Positions 22,612-33,326 of a stretch of 64,000 bases of DNA are shown in pieces. The notes under the pieces are model-generated. The model saw nothing but the letters and a program-made list of their open reading frames with translations, was not told the origin of the DNA and made no database searches. The position numbers and the translations under genes are program-made. The stretch comes from Cryphonectria parasitica EP155 (taxonomy: Eukaryota > Ascomycota > Sordariomycetes > Diaporthales > Cryphonectriaceae), in NCBI RefSeq assembly GCF_011745365.1, contig NW_024468909.1, positions 6,696,001 through 6,760,000 of the forward strand. The letters are read 5' to 3'. Position 1 is the first letter of the stretch; each line of letters begins with the position of its first letter.

Positions 22612-23931
22612 TTAGTAGTTGTGAGTCGCTGTACACACGGCCAGTATCAACATGCCAAACTCATCAACACCTTCAGTCCACCTCGAAATTCTGTCCTTTG
22701 TCTCTTGTGCCCGCTGTGCCATTATCGCCCCATCAATATCTTCTTTAGCCTCACTCGGCCACAATTCAGAGATGGCAAGTCCTCTCTGCCCGCTCCATGC
22801 CTTCGTCCAGTCCGCATACTCTGCCTCAAACGAGTTCCTATCACGGGCCTGCCACAGCCACCTGGAACTAGGTGCCAGCAGCGGGGCAAGCTCGTCCGCC
22901 AGATACGTGGCGGACTGCATCTCATAGTTGTAGACATCCTCAAACATGTACGCGCAGAATAATGTCCGCCTTTTTGCCTCAGCGATGATCCAGCTCTCCC
23001 ATCGCGGCGGCGGTGTACCGGTTGATGGGCCGCCGCCAAGCTCCTCAAGGCAGAGCACACCTGCTGCCGAGACCTTGGAAGCCAGGCCGTGCAACGTCGA
23101 AATCAAGTCTGGTCCGAAGATCCCGAGGCTCGGTCGGGTCTTGACGGCGGCATACGAGTACAAGCACAGGAGCAGATAGGCCTGCAGCGCTGAGAGGCAC
23201 CAGAGGTGTTGTCTCAGAGTCTGGTCTTGCACATCCTCTCCGACGACAGCCACCAGCCGGCTCAGCTCCCTGAGGATGCTGTCCCGGACGAGCTCTTCGC
23301 TGCCGACAGCGGCGTTCTGGCACAGCCGCAGGAGGCTGAGGCAGTTGGCGAGCGGCTCTGGCATGACCTCCTGGTGGTAGCACTGTGCTGGATGGATGAA
23401 CGGTGGGACGTGGGACTCGTTCCGTATCCACATGGCTGGATACGCCGAGAGTGTCCTCGCTATGAGTGCTATGATACGCGCCGGGTATTCTTTGATCTGC
23501 TTTGTCGTCGGCGTGAAATAGTAGTCTAGCCAGCGATCTCGGATCCGCGACACGTCCAAGGGGGCTAGAAGCACTGCTGCCGTATCATCAAACATAGCGG
23601 TGTCATTTCTACACCCGTGAGCGGCCGCCGTGTCTTCTGAGGCCAGCAGCGGCCGGGGAGAACATAGACTCGATGGTTCAGCAAACTCCTGAGACACTGC
23701 GGGAGGCGGCGACGACCAAGCTGCCCTCTGAACGCGAGCACCTGCTGCCGCTGGGGTCGAGTATTCGCATTGTATCTGCCTGTCCACGCACCTCGAGCAG
23801 CTTGGACGCACCAGGTCGCAGCGGGCTCTGGCGACCGTGCAGGCCTGACATGCTTTCTTTCTTGGAGCTGATGCTCGCTTTGCGGAGCGGTTGCCCTGGA
23901 TCTGATTCATTGTGGATGTCCAAGCTGACAA
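22612..23931 (-). CDS. Zn2Cys6 binuclear-cluster transcription factor
   Basis: Single exon, 439 residues. The zinc cluster near residue 28 is CQACTVARARC followed by DLVRPSCSRC and VDRQIQC, i.e. Cx2Cx6Cx6Cx2Cx6C with the basic residues expected for DNA contact. The remainder is a helical fungal-specific regulatory region (ANCLSLLRLCQNA, LWCLSALQAYLLLCLYSY, AKRRTLFCAYMFEDVYNY) of the kind seen in pathway or secondary-metabolism regulators. The binding target is unknown. It faces away from the secreted acid phosphatase upstream, with 1.1 kb between their start codons, so local regulation of that gene is possible but unproven. The start at MSAWTSTMNQ could instead be the methionine seven residues later. 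Confidence 0.87.
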   Translation of the reverse strand: MSAWTSTMNQIQGNRSAKRASAPRKKACQACTVARARCDLVRPSCSRCVDRQIQCEYSTPAAAGARVQRAAWSSPPPAVSQEFAEPSSLCSPRPLLASEDTAAAHGCRNDTAMFDDTAAVLLAPLDVSRIRDRWLDYYFTPTTKQIKEYPARIIALIARTLSAYPAMWIRNESHVPPFIHPAQCYHQEVMPEPLANCLSLLRLCQNAAVGSEELVRDSILRELSRLVAVVGEDVQDQTLRQHLWCLSALQAYLLLCLYSYAAVKTRPSLGIFGPDLISTLHGLASKVSAAGVLCLEELGGGPSTGTPPPRWESWIIAEAKRRTLFCAYMFEDVYNYEMQSATYLADELAPLLAPSSRWLWQARDRNSFEAEYADWTKAWSGQRGLAISELWPSEAKEDIDGAIMAQRAQETKDRISRWTEGVDEFGMLILAVCTATHNY

Positions 23932-24615
23932 CGTATGTAATACTTTAAAAATTGAGTAATGTGTAAGTACTGCATTGCAGTGTACTGCATGAAGTATAGT
24001 CCGGCCTGGAGAGAGGTCTAAGTTTGTGCTACTTGGAGCTGAACTCTCGGTTCGGGGTTCCGAAGAACTTCCGCCGACTGGTTACAGCCGTCCATCTGCA
24101 TTCTTTCTATGCTTTGTTTTGCAAGTATAGCGTTGGGTGTAAGGTAATGCATTTGACCACAAATTCGTGTGAAGAGTACACCTGCAGACCTGGCTGACTA
24201 TGTTTATGAACCAACCAATGCCTCATATACACGGACTTCATGTCATAGAAGGACTCTGTCGAATACTGATCTGGGTGGTTAGTTCTCAGGTTCTCCAGCC
24301 AAATCTCAAGATTAAAGAAAAATAACTCAACGACTGTCATGATTCCAGTCTTTACACCGCCAAGGCTGGAGACTCGCATCTCTCGTGCTCTCAAGCCTTT
24401 TGGTCTTTGTCAAGAGTGAGAATCGTCGTCAATGGTTCATCCGATCTTCACTGTTCGAGTCAATCTACAGCCAGCCCTACAGCTGAGTGCCTCCTCTCCA
24501 GAGCACATACGGGGCATGGTTCAGGGGTGACCAGCCAGGTAGGGACCCATCCAATCTCCGGTGCGGCAGAACCACCCAACGTCATCAACGGCAAACCAAA
24601 GGGCCTGGCTGCCTG

Positions 24616-24621
24616 CACGTG
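24616..24621 (+). promoter_or_regulatory. CACGTG E-box, possible NUC-1/Pho4 site
   Basis: Palindromic CACGTG about 430 bp upstream of the histidine acid phosphatase start codon. Pho4 in yeast and NUC-1 in Neurospora bind CACGTG in phosphatase promoters. A single 6-mer can occur by chance. Confidence 0.4.
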
Positions 24622-24851
24622 TTCCTCGGTGACCTTACAGTTGCACTGATTGCAACGCAGCATTACAGCCCAAAGAAGACCTGATCAATCCATCGGCTGT
24701 GTACCTACGCCCAATCTGGATTCATGCCCGCGGTGAGCCCTCGCCGAGTTCCGAACCACCATGCGACCTTGCCAACCGACGAGGAATGGTTGCGTATGGC
24801 ACGCATGGCGATCAATGAGTGTATATGCACGCCTGTGAGAAGCTGCATGAG

Positions 24852-24858
24852 TATATAG
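24852..24858 (+). promoter_or_regulatory. TATA-like element of the acid phosphatase gene
   Basis: TATATAG about 190 bp upstream of the start codon, in an otherwise GC-neutral promoter. Confidence 0.4.
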
Positions 24859-25049
24859 TATAAGCCTGCCTCCCGGACTGTTGGGTCTGCGGAGTGGAGC
24901 TTCTTGATGAGTTCCGATGGCCACGCCTATCACCTCCTTCATTTGTCTCCTGTCCTAGGGCCGCCCTCCTCCTCCTCCTGCTCAAGACCACCGCTTGCTT
25001 TCTCACAGTTGGTGAAGTCTCGTTTCCGTCTAGGACAAGGGCAGCAATC

Positions 25050-26485
25050 ATGCCTAGTACATCATCTCTGGGGTCCTCCCTGGCCCTAGTGGGCGCGGTG
25101 ATGGCGGCGCAGATGCTCGCGCCGGCTGATGATATCAACCTTCCAGCCAGCGAGTCTGCCTCTGAGCCTTTAAAGTGGCTCGGCGCCAACAGCCCTTATT
25201 TTGCTGGTGAGAATTCTACTTCTTTCCCTAAGAACTCAGCGCAGGGACAATCAACCGTTGAACGATTGACTTTGCTGACGACAAATTACCCAGGCCCCAA
25301 TGTCTATGGCATCTCGCCAGACACGCCTGAGAACTGCTACGTGGACCAGGCCGCATACATCTCACGACACGGCTCTCGATATCCTGACTCGAGTGCCTAT
25401 GCGGGCTGGGTCGACATGCAGGATCGCTTCTCGTCAGGCGACTACACGCCCACGGGTGTGTTGTCCTTCATGAAGGACTGGCAGACCGTCCTGACCAACG
25501 TCGACCTGCAGATGTCCATGGAGTCTCCCACGGGCGCCAAGGAGGCGCACGACCTGGGTTATACCCTCCGAACACGGTACCCGCAGCTCTACAATGACGG
25601 CGACGAGTTCATGGTCTGGGCCAACAATTACACGCGCGTGCTGCAGACGGCCAAGTTCTTCGTTCAGGGCTTCCTCGGCTTCACGGCCGCCGATTACGGC
25701 AGTGTTGTCTCTGTCACCTCCACTGGGTACACCGGCAGCATTGGCAACTCGCTCTCGCCGTCGGACCAGTGCCCCAACTTTTACGACTCGTCGGGAGGGG
25801 ACTATGCGACCGAGTGGGCAGATGTGTACATCCCACCGATCCAGGAGCGTCTGCAGACTCTGATCGAGGGCAACTTGACCTTTGAGTCCAACGACATCTC
25901 CCAGATGCCGTACCTTTGTGGGTGAGTGCTGCCTGTTTTCTTTCCGTCCAGTTTTCTCGCCTTTATTCGAAACTTTGGATCAGGAGAGCATGTTAAATAA
26001 CACCAAATAGCTTCGAGTCTCAGATTACGGGCCGGCTCTCGCCCTGGTGCAATGTGTTCACCGACTACGAGCTGCAGCAGTATGAATATGCAAACGACAT
26101 CAGGTACTGGTACGGATTAGGTCCGGGAACGGATCTCGAACAGACCATGATGATGCCCTACCTGAACGCTCTGGTCGGACTCCTGCAAGAGGGTCCTGGG
26201 ATCAACGGCACGGCTGCCAACGGCAGCGCCTTTACCCTGCCAGATCTGCTGGTCACGTTCCTCAACGACGGCCAGCTGGTCGAGCTCATCACTGCCAGCG
26301 GTGTCTTCGACAACGAGACTCAATTCTCTGGCACGGAGATGAACCCCGACCGCCTGTTCATTGCCTCGCACTTTGTCACTATGAGGGGCACGATCGCATT
26401 CGAGAGGCTGAACTGCGCCGTTGGTGCTGCGGGGGGTAATGGCACAAACAGCACCAGCACTGTCCTCCAGTCCCGGTACGCCAAC

Positions 26486-26523
<38 letters not shown>

Positions 26524-26782
26524 AGGCAGCAGCACGAACGCGACGTACATCCGCATCAAGCTGAATGATGCCGTATACACGCTGCCTTCGTGCCAGGATG
26601 GCCCTGGCGGGTCATGTCTGCTGAGTGACTATGCTGAGTACGTCTCATCCAAGTATGCTGCCGAAGGTAGCTGGACAGAGAACTGTAATGTCACAACGGC
26701 TGGTGCTCCGACTACCGTGGCGGGCGCCAGCTTTTATACGGATCTGACGAGTCCGTGGTTGCAAGAGTTGCCGCCTTATTAG
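25050..26782 (+). CDS. secreted histidine acid phosphatase (phytase-like clan)
   Basis: Exons are 25050-25206, 25294-25921 and 26011-26782, giving 518 residues. An N-terminal hydrophobic stretch (SSLALVGAVMAAQMLA) serves as a signal peptide. The catalytic motif RHGSRYP (nucleophile His78) follows CYVDQAAYIS. N-glycosylation sequons are numerous (NNYTR, GNLTF, NGTAANGS, NGTNSTST), and the cysteines fit a disulfide-bonded secreted enzyme. Such enzymes release phosphate from monoesters, sometimes inositol phosphates. The C-terminal region that normally has HD as proton donor reads FIASHFVTMRGTIAFERL, so the Asp is absent at that place. A T13 run of threonine encoded by (ACG)n sits near residue 410. 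Intron 1 (87 nt) has no stop and is a multiple of three, so its retention would still give a protein; splicing is preferred because it gives SPYFAGPNVYGI. Confidence 0.87.
26486..26524 (+). repeat. (ACG)n coding microsatellite, poly-Thr
   Basis: About thirteen consecutive ACG codons inside the acid phosphatase, between two sequon-rich stretches. Probably a surface loop. Confidence 0.9.
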
Positions 26783-27396
26783 ACAGCTTGTAGATGAATG
26801 GGAAGAGAGAGGCGTTGATAGTGATTATACTCCGTCCATATTATGTGTAAATGAATTGGTGATGTGACCTCTTCAAAAGGAAATCTAAGAGCTTGGTACC
26901 TCAGTGGAGTCGAGCGGCTTCATTGGAACCTTGCAAATGAGGATGCTACGTATTCCAACGAGTTGTGAAGCAAGTTGTACATCCGATGTTGGGTTTGGAA
27001 GAAAGAAGAACAAAAGAGCGCCTGTAACAGTGCTGAAACAAACAGCAGCCTTCCGCTCCCGGAAGGTTGTAGTGGCACTAATTGCAGAGCACTGCAGCTG
27101 CTATGGATCACTTGCGGGGGCCTGCGGGGCTATCTGTAACGCTACACCACTGATCCAAGCCCGCATGTTTACTAAATGTACTCTGTGTAACTCCTCGATC
27201 TTCTCCATATTTTGGGCACCCGTTCCTCCTCCTCCTCCTCCCAAGCTCGTCGCCTATCTTGCTTTCGCTGCTGCTCGGTCCGGCTGACCGACCATGCGAC
27301 AATCCAGACGAGACACTGACAGATAGCTCCCAGCTTCGAGCCTGTCTGCCTTCCACACGGCGACGATCCGCAGCCAGGGCCCTCTCTCCCTCCGCC
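26783..27396. other. intergenic, SEC8 promoter
   Basis: 0.6 kb with no supported gene. A CTC/CTT-rich stretch lies around 27225-27243. Confidence 0.5.
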
Positions 27397-30300
27397 ATGG
27401 CGAACCGCTACGGTGGCTATGGCCGCAACGGCAACGGCTATGGGGGCTTTGTCCGGAAGAATAGCGGCGAGGAAGACTACGATACCTACGCCGATGGTTA
27501 CAGCAGCGGCGACCGCTACGTGACGCCCCCGAGTATTCCCTCCGCCCGCACGACCCCCTCCCAAACCTCCCTCCCTCTGCGCGCCCCTCCCTCGCGGTCC
27601 CAACTCCAGGCCCAGCAGCTCAACCAGCAGGCCCAGCAGGCCCAGTGGACGCACGCCGAGAGGCAGATCAACGACGTGCTGGGTATGATACAGAAGGACT
27701 GGCCGAACCTCTGCGAGGATGACTGCGTCCCGGTGCAGCTAGCGCTGCAGCTGCTCGACAACAGCTCCGTGGGGAGGGCACACGAGTACGGCAACTTCCA
27801 GCAGACGCACCAAGACCTGCAGAACTCCCTGAAAGCCATCGTCCACGACTACCACCAGGGTTTCAACTCGAGCATCGGCACGTTCCACAAGATCCAGGGG
27901 AGCATCATAGCCAGCCAGAAAAGAGTGCGCGTGTTGAAGGACAGCCTCGCCAACAGCAAGACTGCGCTGTGCACGACAGACCCAGAGCTGAAAAAGCTGT
28001 ACAACTCAAGCCAGATGTACGACGACTTGCTGCAGACACTGAACGAGCTAGAGGAGCTGAGGCAGGTGCCAGACCAGCTGGAGGCTAGGATCTCCGAGAA
28101 GAGGTTCCTGACGGCGGTCGAAGTGCTGCAGAACGCGCTGCGGAGGCTAAGAAAACCCGAGCTGGATGACATTGGGGCCCTGAGCGAGCTCAGAAGCTAC
28201 CTGGCAAACCAAGAGACGGCTCTGATGGACATCCTAGTGGAGGAGCTGCACGAGCATCTATACCTTAAATCTCCTTACTGCCAGGAGAGGTGGCAGAACT
28301 TGGCAAAGAGCCAGGGGGCGTTCCGGGATGACATTGCAGAGTCAGGAGCGGTGGTCCCTTTCTTCGAAGTTCTGGCTAGTATGGATCTCGACAGCCCGAT
28401 ACAGGAGGACCCTGGCAGGAATCCCGAGTCCGATACCTTCTCGTACGTCGCCCTGTTGGTAGAGGCTCTGAACAAGCTAGGTCGTCTGGAAACTGCTGTC
28501 GATACGATCAAGCAGCGGTTGCCAGTCGAATTATTCAGCGTTGTAAACGAGACGATCAATGAGGTGGACCACAAGCACCCGAGCTCGCTGAGAGGCGTCT
28601 CCAACGGCTCAGGTGGACTTCACATCTACAGCAACCGGGAGACGCAGATGAGAGCAGATGTCATCTACGACCTGCTCTGGACATTGTACGGAAAATTTGA
28701 AGCGATAGCAGAAGGACATCGGCTTTTCCACGAGTCCATCAAAGCACTCATCCGACGAGAAAGTGGCGGTAATAACGCTACCCTCCTGGGAAGCTTCAAG
28801 GAGCTATGGAACCTATACCAGAACGAGATACGGTCCTTGTTGCACAACTACGTGACGACCGATGCGGATTTGTACCAGTTCAACACACCTCTCCCAGGCG
28901 CGACGAATGGCAGACTAGATGCGCATCGTGAACACCTCTTCAAGTTCAACGAGGCAGACTCGAAGGCCGCGGAGCTAGTCGTGGAATTTGAGGAGCTTGA
29001 CAAGACCATCGAACAAGCCGTGCCTGGTCTGACCGCCGGTCAGATTAAAGGCAAGGGCGACAAGAAGGCTGGAAACCGGGTAAATGAGTCGAGGAAGAGC
29101 ACGGCTTTCACGTATGGCAGCCGTGATCAGCAAGAGAGTTACAAGTCGCTGGTGGAGCCAAACGTCTTCAACATGAGCTTGTTGCTGCCGCCGACCCTAG
29201 TGTTCCTCGGGAGGCTGAAGAACATTGTGCCTCCAGGCTCAGACCTAGCAACCAGCACACTCACGACCTTCTTGGACAACTTCCTGGTGAACGTCTTCCA
29301 GCCGCAACTGGACGAAACCCTGGGAAAGCTGAGCGATGCGGTGTTTGGCGAGGCGGACGCCTTCCAGCAGGATGCGGACTGGAGCCAAACGGCCCGGCGG
29401 CCTGTCTTCAAAGGTGCCACAGATTTCTTCGCCGTCGTCACGGCGTTCTGCAAGATGTTGGACACGATACCGCATGATCAGGCATTGAGCTCGCTTATCA
29501 TCACGCAGATGATGCGGTACTACGACCGGTGCTTTGGCTGGTATAAGACGCTGGTCACCAAGACACAGGAGGGGAACACCACAACTCAGGCTCTGCGTGC
29601 TTCAGCCGTCATGGCAACTGACAACGGCGAGATACACAACACTGTCCAGAAATTGTGGACAGCCGATACTCTTGATCTCGATCTTCTCGACAAGGAGGTT
29701 GGGCTCTTGATCACGGAGACCAACGAGAAATCTCTCCAGATCGGTGACATTATATTTGACAGGGATACGATCTCTTCGCTCTGTCTACTCTATACCAGCA
29801 TGAAATGGCTGTCCGTAAAGGTCTCGAGTCTCCGACATATCACGCGGAACGAGACCGACTCCAACCGGTCTAGCATACCCAAGCCCGGAAAGCGGAGGTG
29901 GACTCTGCTCAATGACTTGAGCAAGGCGACAACCGAAGATGGACCGGTGTTCCTTCCAATGACGCAGGAGACAGTCCAGTATGTATCTCGCAATCGACAG
30001 TCTGGTGTGTGACATGCGACATGAACGTGGCTAACATATTATTCAGGTCTTTCGACGGCGTCGTGTCCTCGTACGAGGAATTGGCCGCCACGTCCTTGCT
30101 CACCCTTCACATGGAGGTTCGGTGTCGCATCGCCTACTCTCTGCGTGTTGTCCTCGACCCCAAGACAGCACCCTATCTCCTCGACCAAGACGTCAAGGAG
30201 CCCGACCCCCAGATCATCTCCCTCAACTCAGAGCTAGTCGCCTACGATGAAACGATCGTTAAATATCTGCGCGAGCGCGAGGTTGCCTTCATCAGGACCG

Positions 30301-30725
30301 GTCTGGGCCTACTGATCAATTCATACCTTGTGTCCAACGCCTCCAAGGTAGCGCCTATCAACTCGAGAGGCTCAGGCCGCATGCAACTCAACATCTTGGT
30401 ACTACAACAAAACCTCAAAAACATCGAGGCCGGCGTGGACCTGGCACGTGCGGCCAACTACTGGGCGCTGTTCGACCAGGGCGCAGACGCCATCGTCACG
30501 AAGGCGAAAGATGATGCCGCCAAGGCAGCTGCTGGGGAAGGCATGGACGGTGCCGCTCCGATCGGGCGAGACCCAGATCGATTTACGTACGATGAACTCA
30601 AGGCGCTCATCGAGCTCTGCTATAGTGAGATGTTGGCGAGTAAGGAGAGGGGTATCGAGAACAGTGCTAGAAGAGCGATGGGCGACAAGCTGCTTGAGCT
30701 TAGCGAGCACATGTGGCAGAGCTGA
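27397..30725 (+). CDS. sec8: Exocyst complex subunit Sec8
   Basis: Exons are 27397-29978 and 30047-30725, giving 1086 residues, in the normal range for filamentous fungi. A disordered Gly/Tyr/Gln-rich N-terminus (MANRYGGYGRNGNGYGG; LNQQAQQAQWTH) leads into the conserved Sec8 domain (ERQINDVLGMIQKDWPNL, VQLALQLLDNSSVGRAHEY, SIGTFHKIQGSIIASQKRV), which is largely helical with coiled-coil character. The rest forms the long CorEx-type helical rods of exocyst subunits. Sec8 tethers post-Golgi vesicles to the plasma membrane at hyphal tips and septa. The start was set at the first ATG with the fungal-type N-terminus; an in-frame upstream codon is open but lies in leader sequence. The single intron near the 3' end joins ETVQ to SFDGVVSSYEELA in frame. 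Confidence 0.93.
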
Positions 30726-31115
30726 GGCGGAGACGTTGAGAGATTCGACGATCCCAGAGGGAGGCGTTTCGATGTTTCGGGAGGATCTATTTGTTGTATA
30801 GATATCAAATCAAAGGGGTACAGGAAGCGTGGAGTTTTATTTATGAGGGGTTCAATTGCAGGTTCTGTCAATATTAGTGAATTAATCCATTCTTCAGACT
30901 TCAAATGGTCAGAGGTGCATTGACAGTAGGATATTCTGTTTTGGAGGGGGGGGGGGCGCTAGGATCCACAGCTGCTGACAGCTGGCGCCGGGCGCAACTC
31001 TGTTGCCGGCCGCGAGGCCGAGCTTGCCGTCCAAACTTTTTGAAGCTCAGCAACGCGCCTGCTCCGTGACGGGCCCTCCTCTTACGACCATTCATAAACG
31101 CTGCCGAAGAAAATA
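30726..31115. other. intergenic between SEC8 and MRPL7
   Basis: Short tandem spacing of 0.39 kb with a G11 tract at 30946-30956, about 160 bp before the MRPL7 start codon. Confidence 0.5.
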
Positions 31116-32365
31116 ATGGCGACCTGGCGTGACATGGCGCGGCCGTTACGGCGGCTGAGGATATCACAATTATCGACACAACGAACACCAAGCTGTGCAC
31201 GAAGATGGTATTCAGAACAAGCTGCCGCAGCGGCGTCGGCTGAGCCATCACCACTCGATGACCTCGAACCGGACTCGTCATTAGGAGCACCAGGCCCGAC
31301 GCCAGAGCATCTGCAGGAGTACACGGCCCCGTGGAAACGTGCACGGGAGAGGAAGCATGAGCTCCCAGCTAGCAAGTATGTCTCACGACCACCCCCATCT
31401 TGACAGCGCTCCATCATCTCTCCCTCTCGTCGCAACGAAGCGTACTAATTTGCCATCCTCCTCCTCCTCGTGCCACAGATACCAATACCACCCGCCCAAG
31501 TTCGACCGCGGGCCCCTCCACCCCATTCAATCGCCTCCCTCCTCCGACCCTATAGCCCGTGACTATCAACCGGGACCCTTCTACTTTCCTCGGCTCAAGG
31601 AGACATGGCAGTCGACGATCGCGCCCGACCTGATGACCCTCGCCTACCAGCACAAGCCCCCAGGCGAGCAGAAAGAAGAGCGCATCGGCCAGCGGCTGCG
31701 AGGCTGGGACGGTTCCTCCCCATACCACAAGAATCGTCCGCTGCGAGGACCTAGAGGCGGCACGACGCTGCGACCGGTCGAGCGAGACATCACGTTCAAG
31801 AACGTGCCCGAGATCCTGGCCGTCTCGATGTCGACCTTCCAGCCGCAGGCGATCAAGGAACCAACCTATCTGCTGGCAGCACGTTCGGCTATACAGGCGG
31901 TCATGGGGGCGAAGCCAGAGATCATCCGCATCAACAAGGGCGTATCGCAGTGGGGGATCGCGAAGGGCAACCTGGCGGGCGCCAAGGCGACCGTCTACGG
32001 GGAGCAGGCGTATGAGCTGCTGGACAAGATGATCCACCTCGTCTTTCCAAGAATCAAGGAATGGCCGGGCGTCAACGCGGGCTCAGGCGATGACACGGGA
32101 AATATCGGGTGGGGGTTCACACGAGAGGAGTTTGCGCTGTTCCCAGAAATCCAGGTCAACTATGATGCTTACCCGCCAAAGGTGAGAATCTACCCTCTCT
32201 TCGTTCCCATAAAGCGCACCATTCTGTTCAAGCAGCTAATTCTATTTTGTGTAGATGATCCCTGGAGCTGTCGTCACCGTCCAGACGACTGCCAAGTCGG
32301 ATAGACATGCGAGGTTGCTTCTGCAGGCCATGGGTGTGCCATTCTACGGCAAGTTCGAGTATTAA
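31116..32365 (+). CDS. mrpl7: Mitochondrial ribosomal protein uL5m (MRPL7)
   Basis: Exons are 31116-31375, 31479-32181 and 32255-32365, giving 357 residues. The Arg/Ser-rich, acid-poor start (MATWRDMARPLRRLRISQLST) is a mitochondrial presequence. The uL5 fold is recognisable from the RDITFKNVPEILAVSM block, GAKPEIIRINKGVSQWGI, the loop FPRIKEWPGV, GNIGWGFTREEFALFPEIQVNYDAYPPKM and the C-terminal TTAKSDRHARLLLQAMGVPFYGK. In the large mitochondrial subunit uL5m sits at the central protuberance next to the P-site tRNA. The last exon of 37 codons has to be spliced in to complete the conserved C-terminus. Confidence 0.93.
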
Positions 32366-32663
32366 AAGGGACGGATGGACGGACATGTCGAGAACTCATC
32401 CAAGGCATCGGCAGAATATTGTACAGCATCATGTCACATACCATAGTTAGAGGACCAAGAGATACCTGGGGCAATGAAGCAAATATGTCGCATTCGTGAA
32501 AAAACTTTATCCTTTTCTTTTGCGTGCGCGCGCGTGTGTGGCCGTCTGTAGAGAAGACCGAGACCTAGCCGCCGAAACGCCCTCAAACGCCGCCCATGCA
32601 AGACCTTTCATGAATATCTGGGTATCATGTAGCCGTTCCTTTGTCGTCGCCGATCCGTCCCAC

Positions 32664-33326
32664 CTAAGCCGCAGCATTGGCAGCATCTTCCTTGATCTTG
32701 TTCTTGAGGCCATTCATCACCTCGTCCACAGCATCCATGTTTGTCGCGTCCACCTTCCCATCCACCTCCTTCCGCGTTCCCTTCTTCTCCAGCTCAGCAG
32801 CGACAATGTCCATGGCGGGCTGGTAGTTCCTGCAGGCGGAGCTGAGCGCGTAGATGGCCTTCCGCCTGACGGCCTCCTTCTCAGCGGGCTTCGTGGCCAT
32901 ATCGACCAGCCCCGGCAGGCCACCGGCGTCGAGCAGACCAGCCTGGGACTTCTCGTTGTTCTGGACAGCGGTGCCGATGCACCAGGCGGCATAGCGGCGC
33001 AGCTCGGCCTCGTCGTGTGCGAGCATGGACAGCAGCGGGGGCCACAGCTTCAGGGTGACCATGTTGTTGGCGTTGTCGAGGGACTCGATGAGCTGCTCGA
33101 AGTTGTCAAAGGCAGTCAGGCGGTCGTCGAGTGGGATGGAGGGGTCGGGCGCGGTGATGACCTGCATGGACTGGACCATGAGCTCCGCGTCCGAGGGCCC
33201 GCCGAGGAGGGAGGCGAGAACCTCCGGGGTGAGCTGGGTCGTCGGCTGCGCGTTGCCTGTGCGGTCCTCGCTGGCCGTCTGGGCCTCGATGCTCCACTTC
33301 AGGAGCTCGTTTAAGTTCTTGTCCAT
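32664..33326 (-). CDS. fes1: Fes1/HspBP1-type Hsp70 nucleotide exchange factor
   Basis: Single exon, 220 residues, matching the compact fungal Fes1. It starts MDKNLNELLKWSIEAQT and contains armadillo repeats: DDRLTAFDNFEQLIESLDNANNM, ELRRYAAWCIGTAVQNNEKSQ, AGGLPGLVDMA, AVRRKAIYALSSACRNYQPA. Fes1 opens the nucleotide-binding domain of cytosolic Hsp70 to release ADP and helps target misfolded proteins for degradation. A five-unit heat-shock element lies 258-280 bp upstream. The gene converges with MRPL7, the two stop codons being about 300 bp apart. Confidence 0.95.
   Translation of the reverse strand: MDKNLNELLKWSIEAQTASEDRTGNAQPTTQLTPEVLASLLGGPSDAELMVQSMQVITAPDPSIPLDDRLTAFDNFEQLIESLDNANNMVTLKLWPPLLSMLAHDEAELRRYAAWCIGTAVQNNEKSQAGLLDAGGLPGLVDMATKPAEKEAVRRKAIYALSSACRNYQPAMDIVAAELEKKGTRKEVDGKVDATNMDAVDEVMNGLKNKIKEDAANAAA

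Larger units (their letters stand above)
23932..25049. other. divergent intergenic region, Zn2Cys6 gene and acid phosphatase
   Basis: Holds a CACGTG palindrome (24616-24621) and a TATA-like TATATAG (24852-24858), both on the phosphatase side. No gene recognised. Confidence 0.5.
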
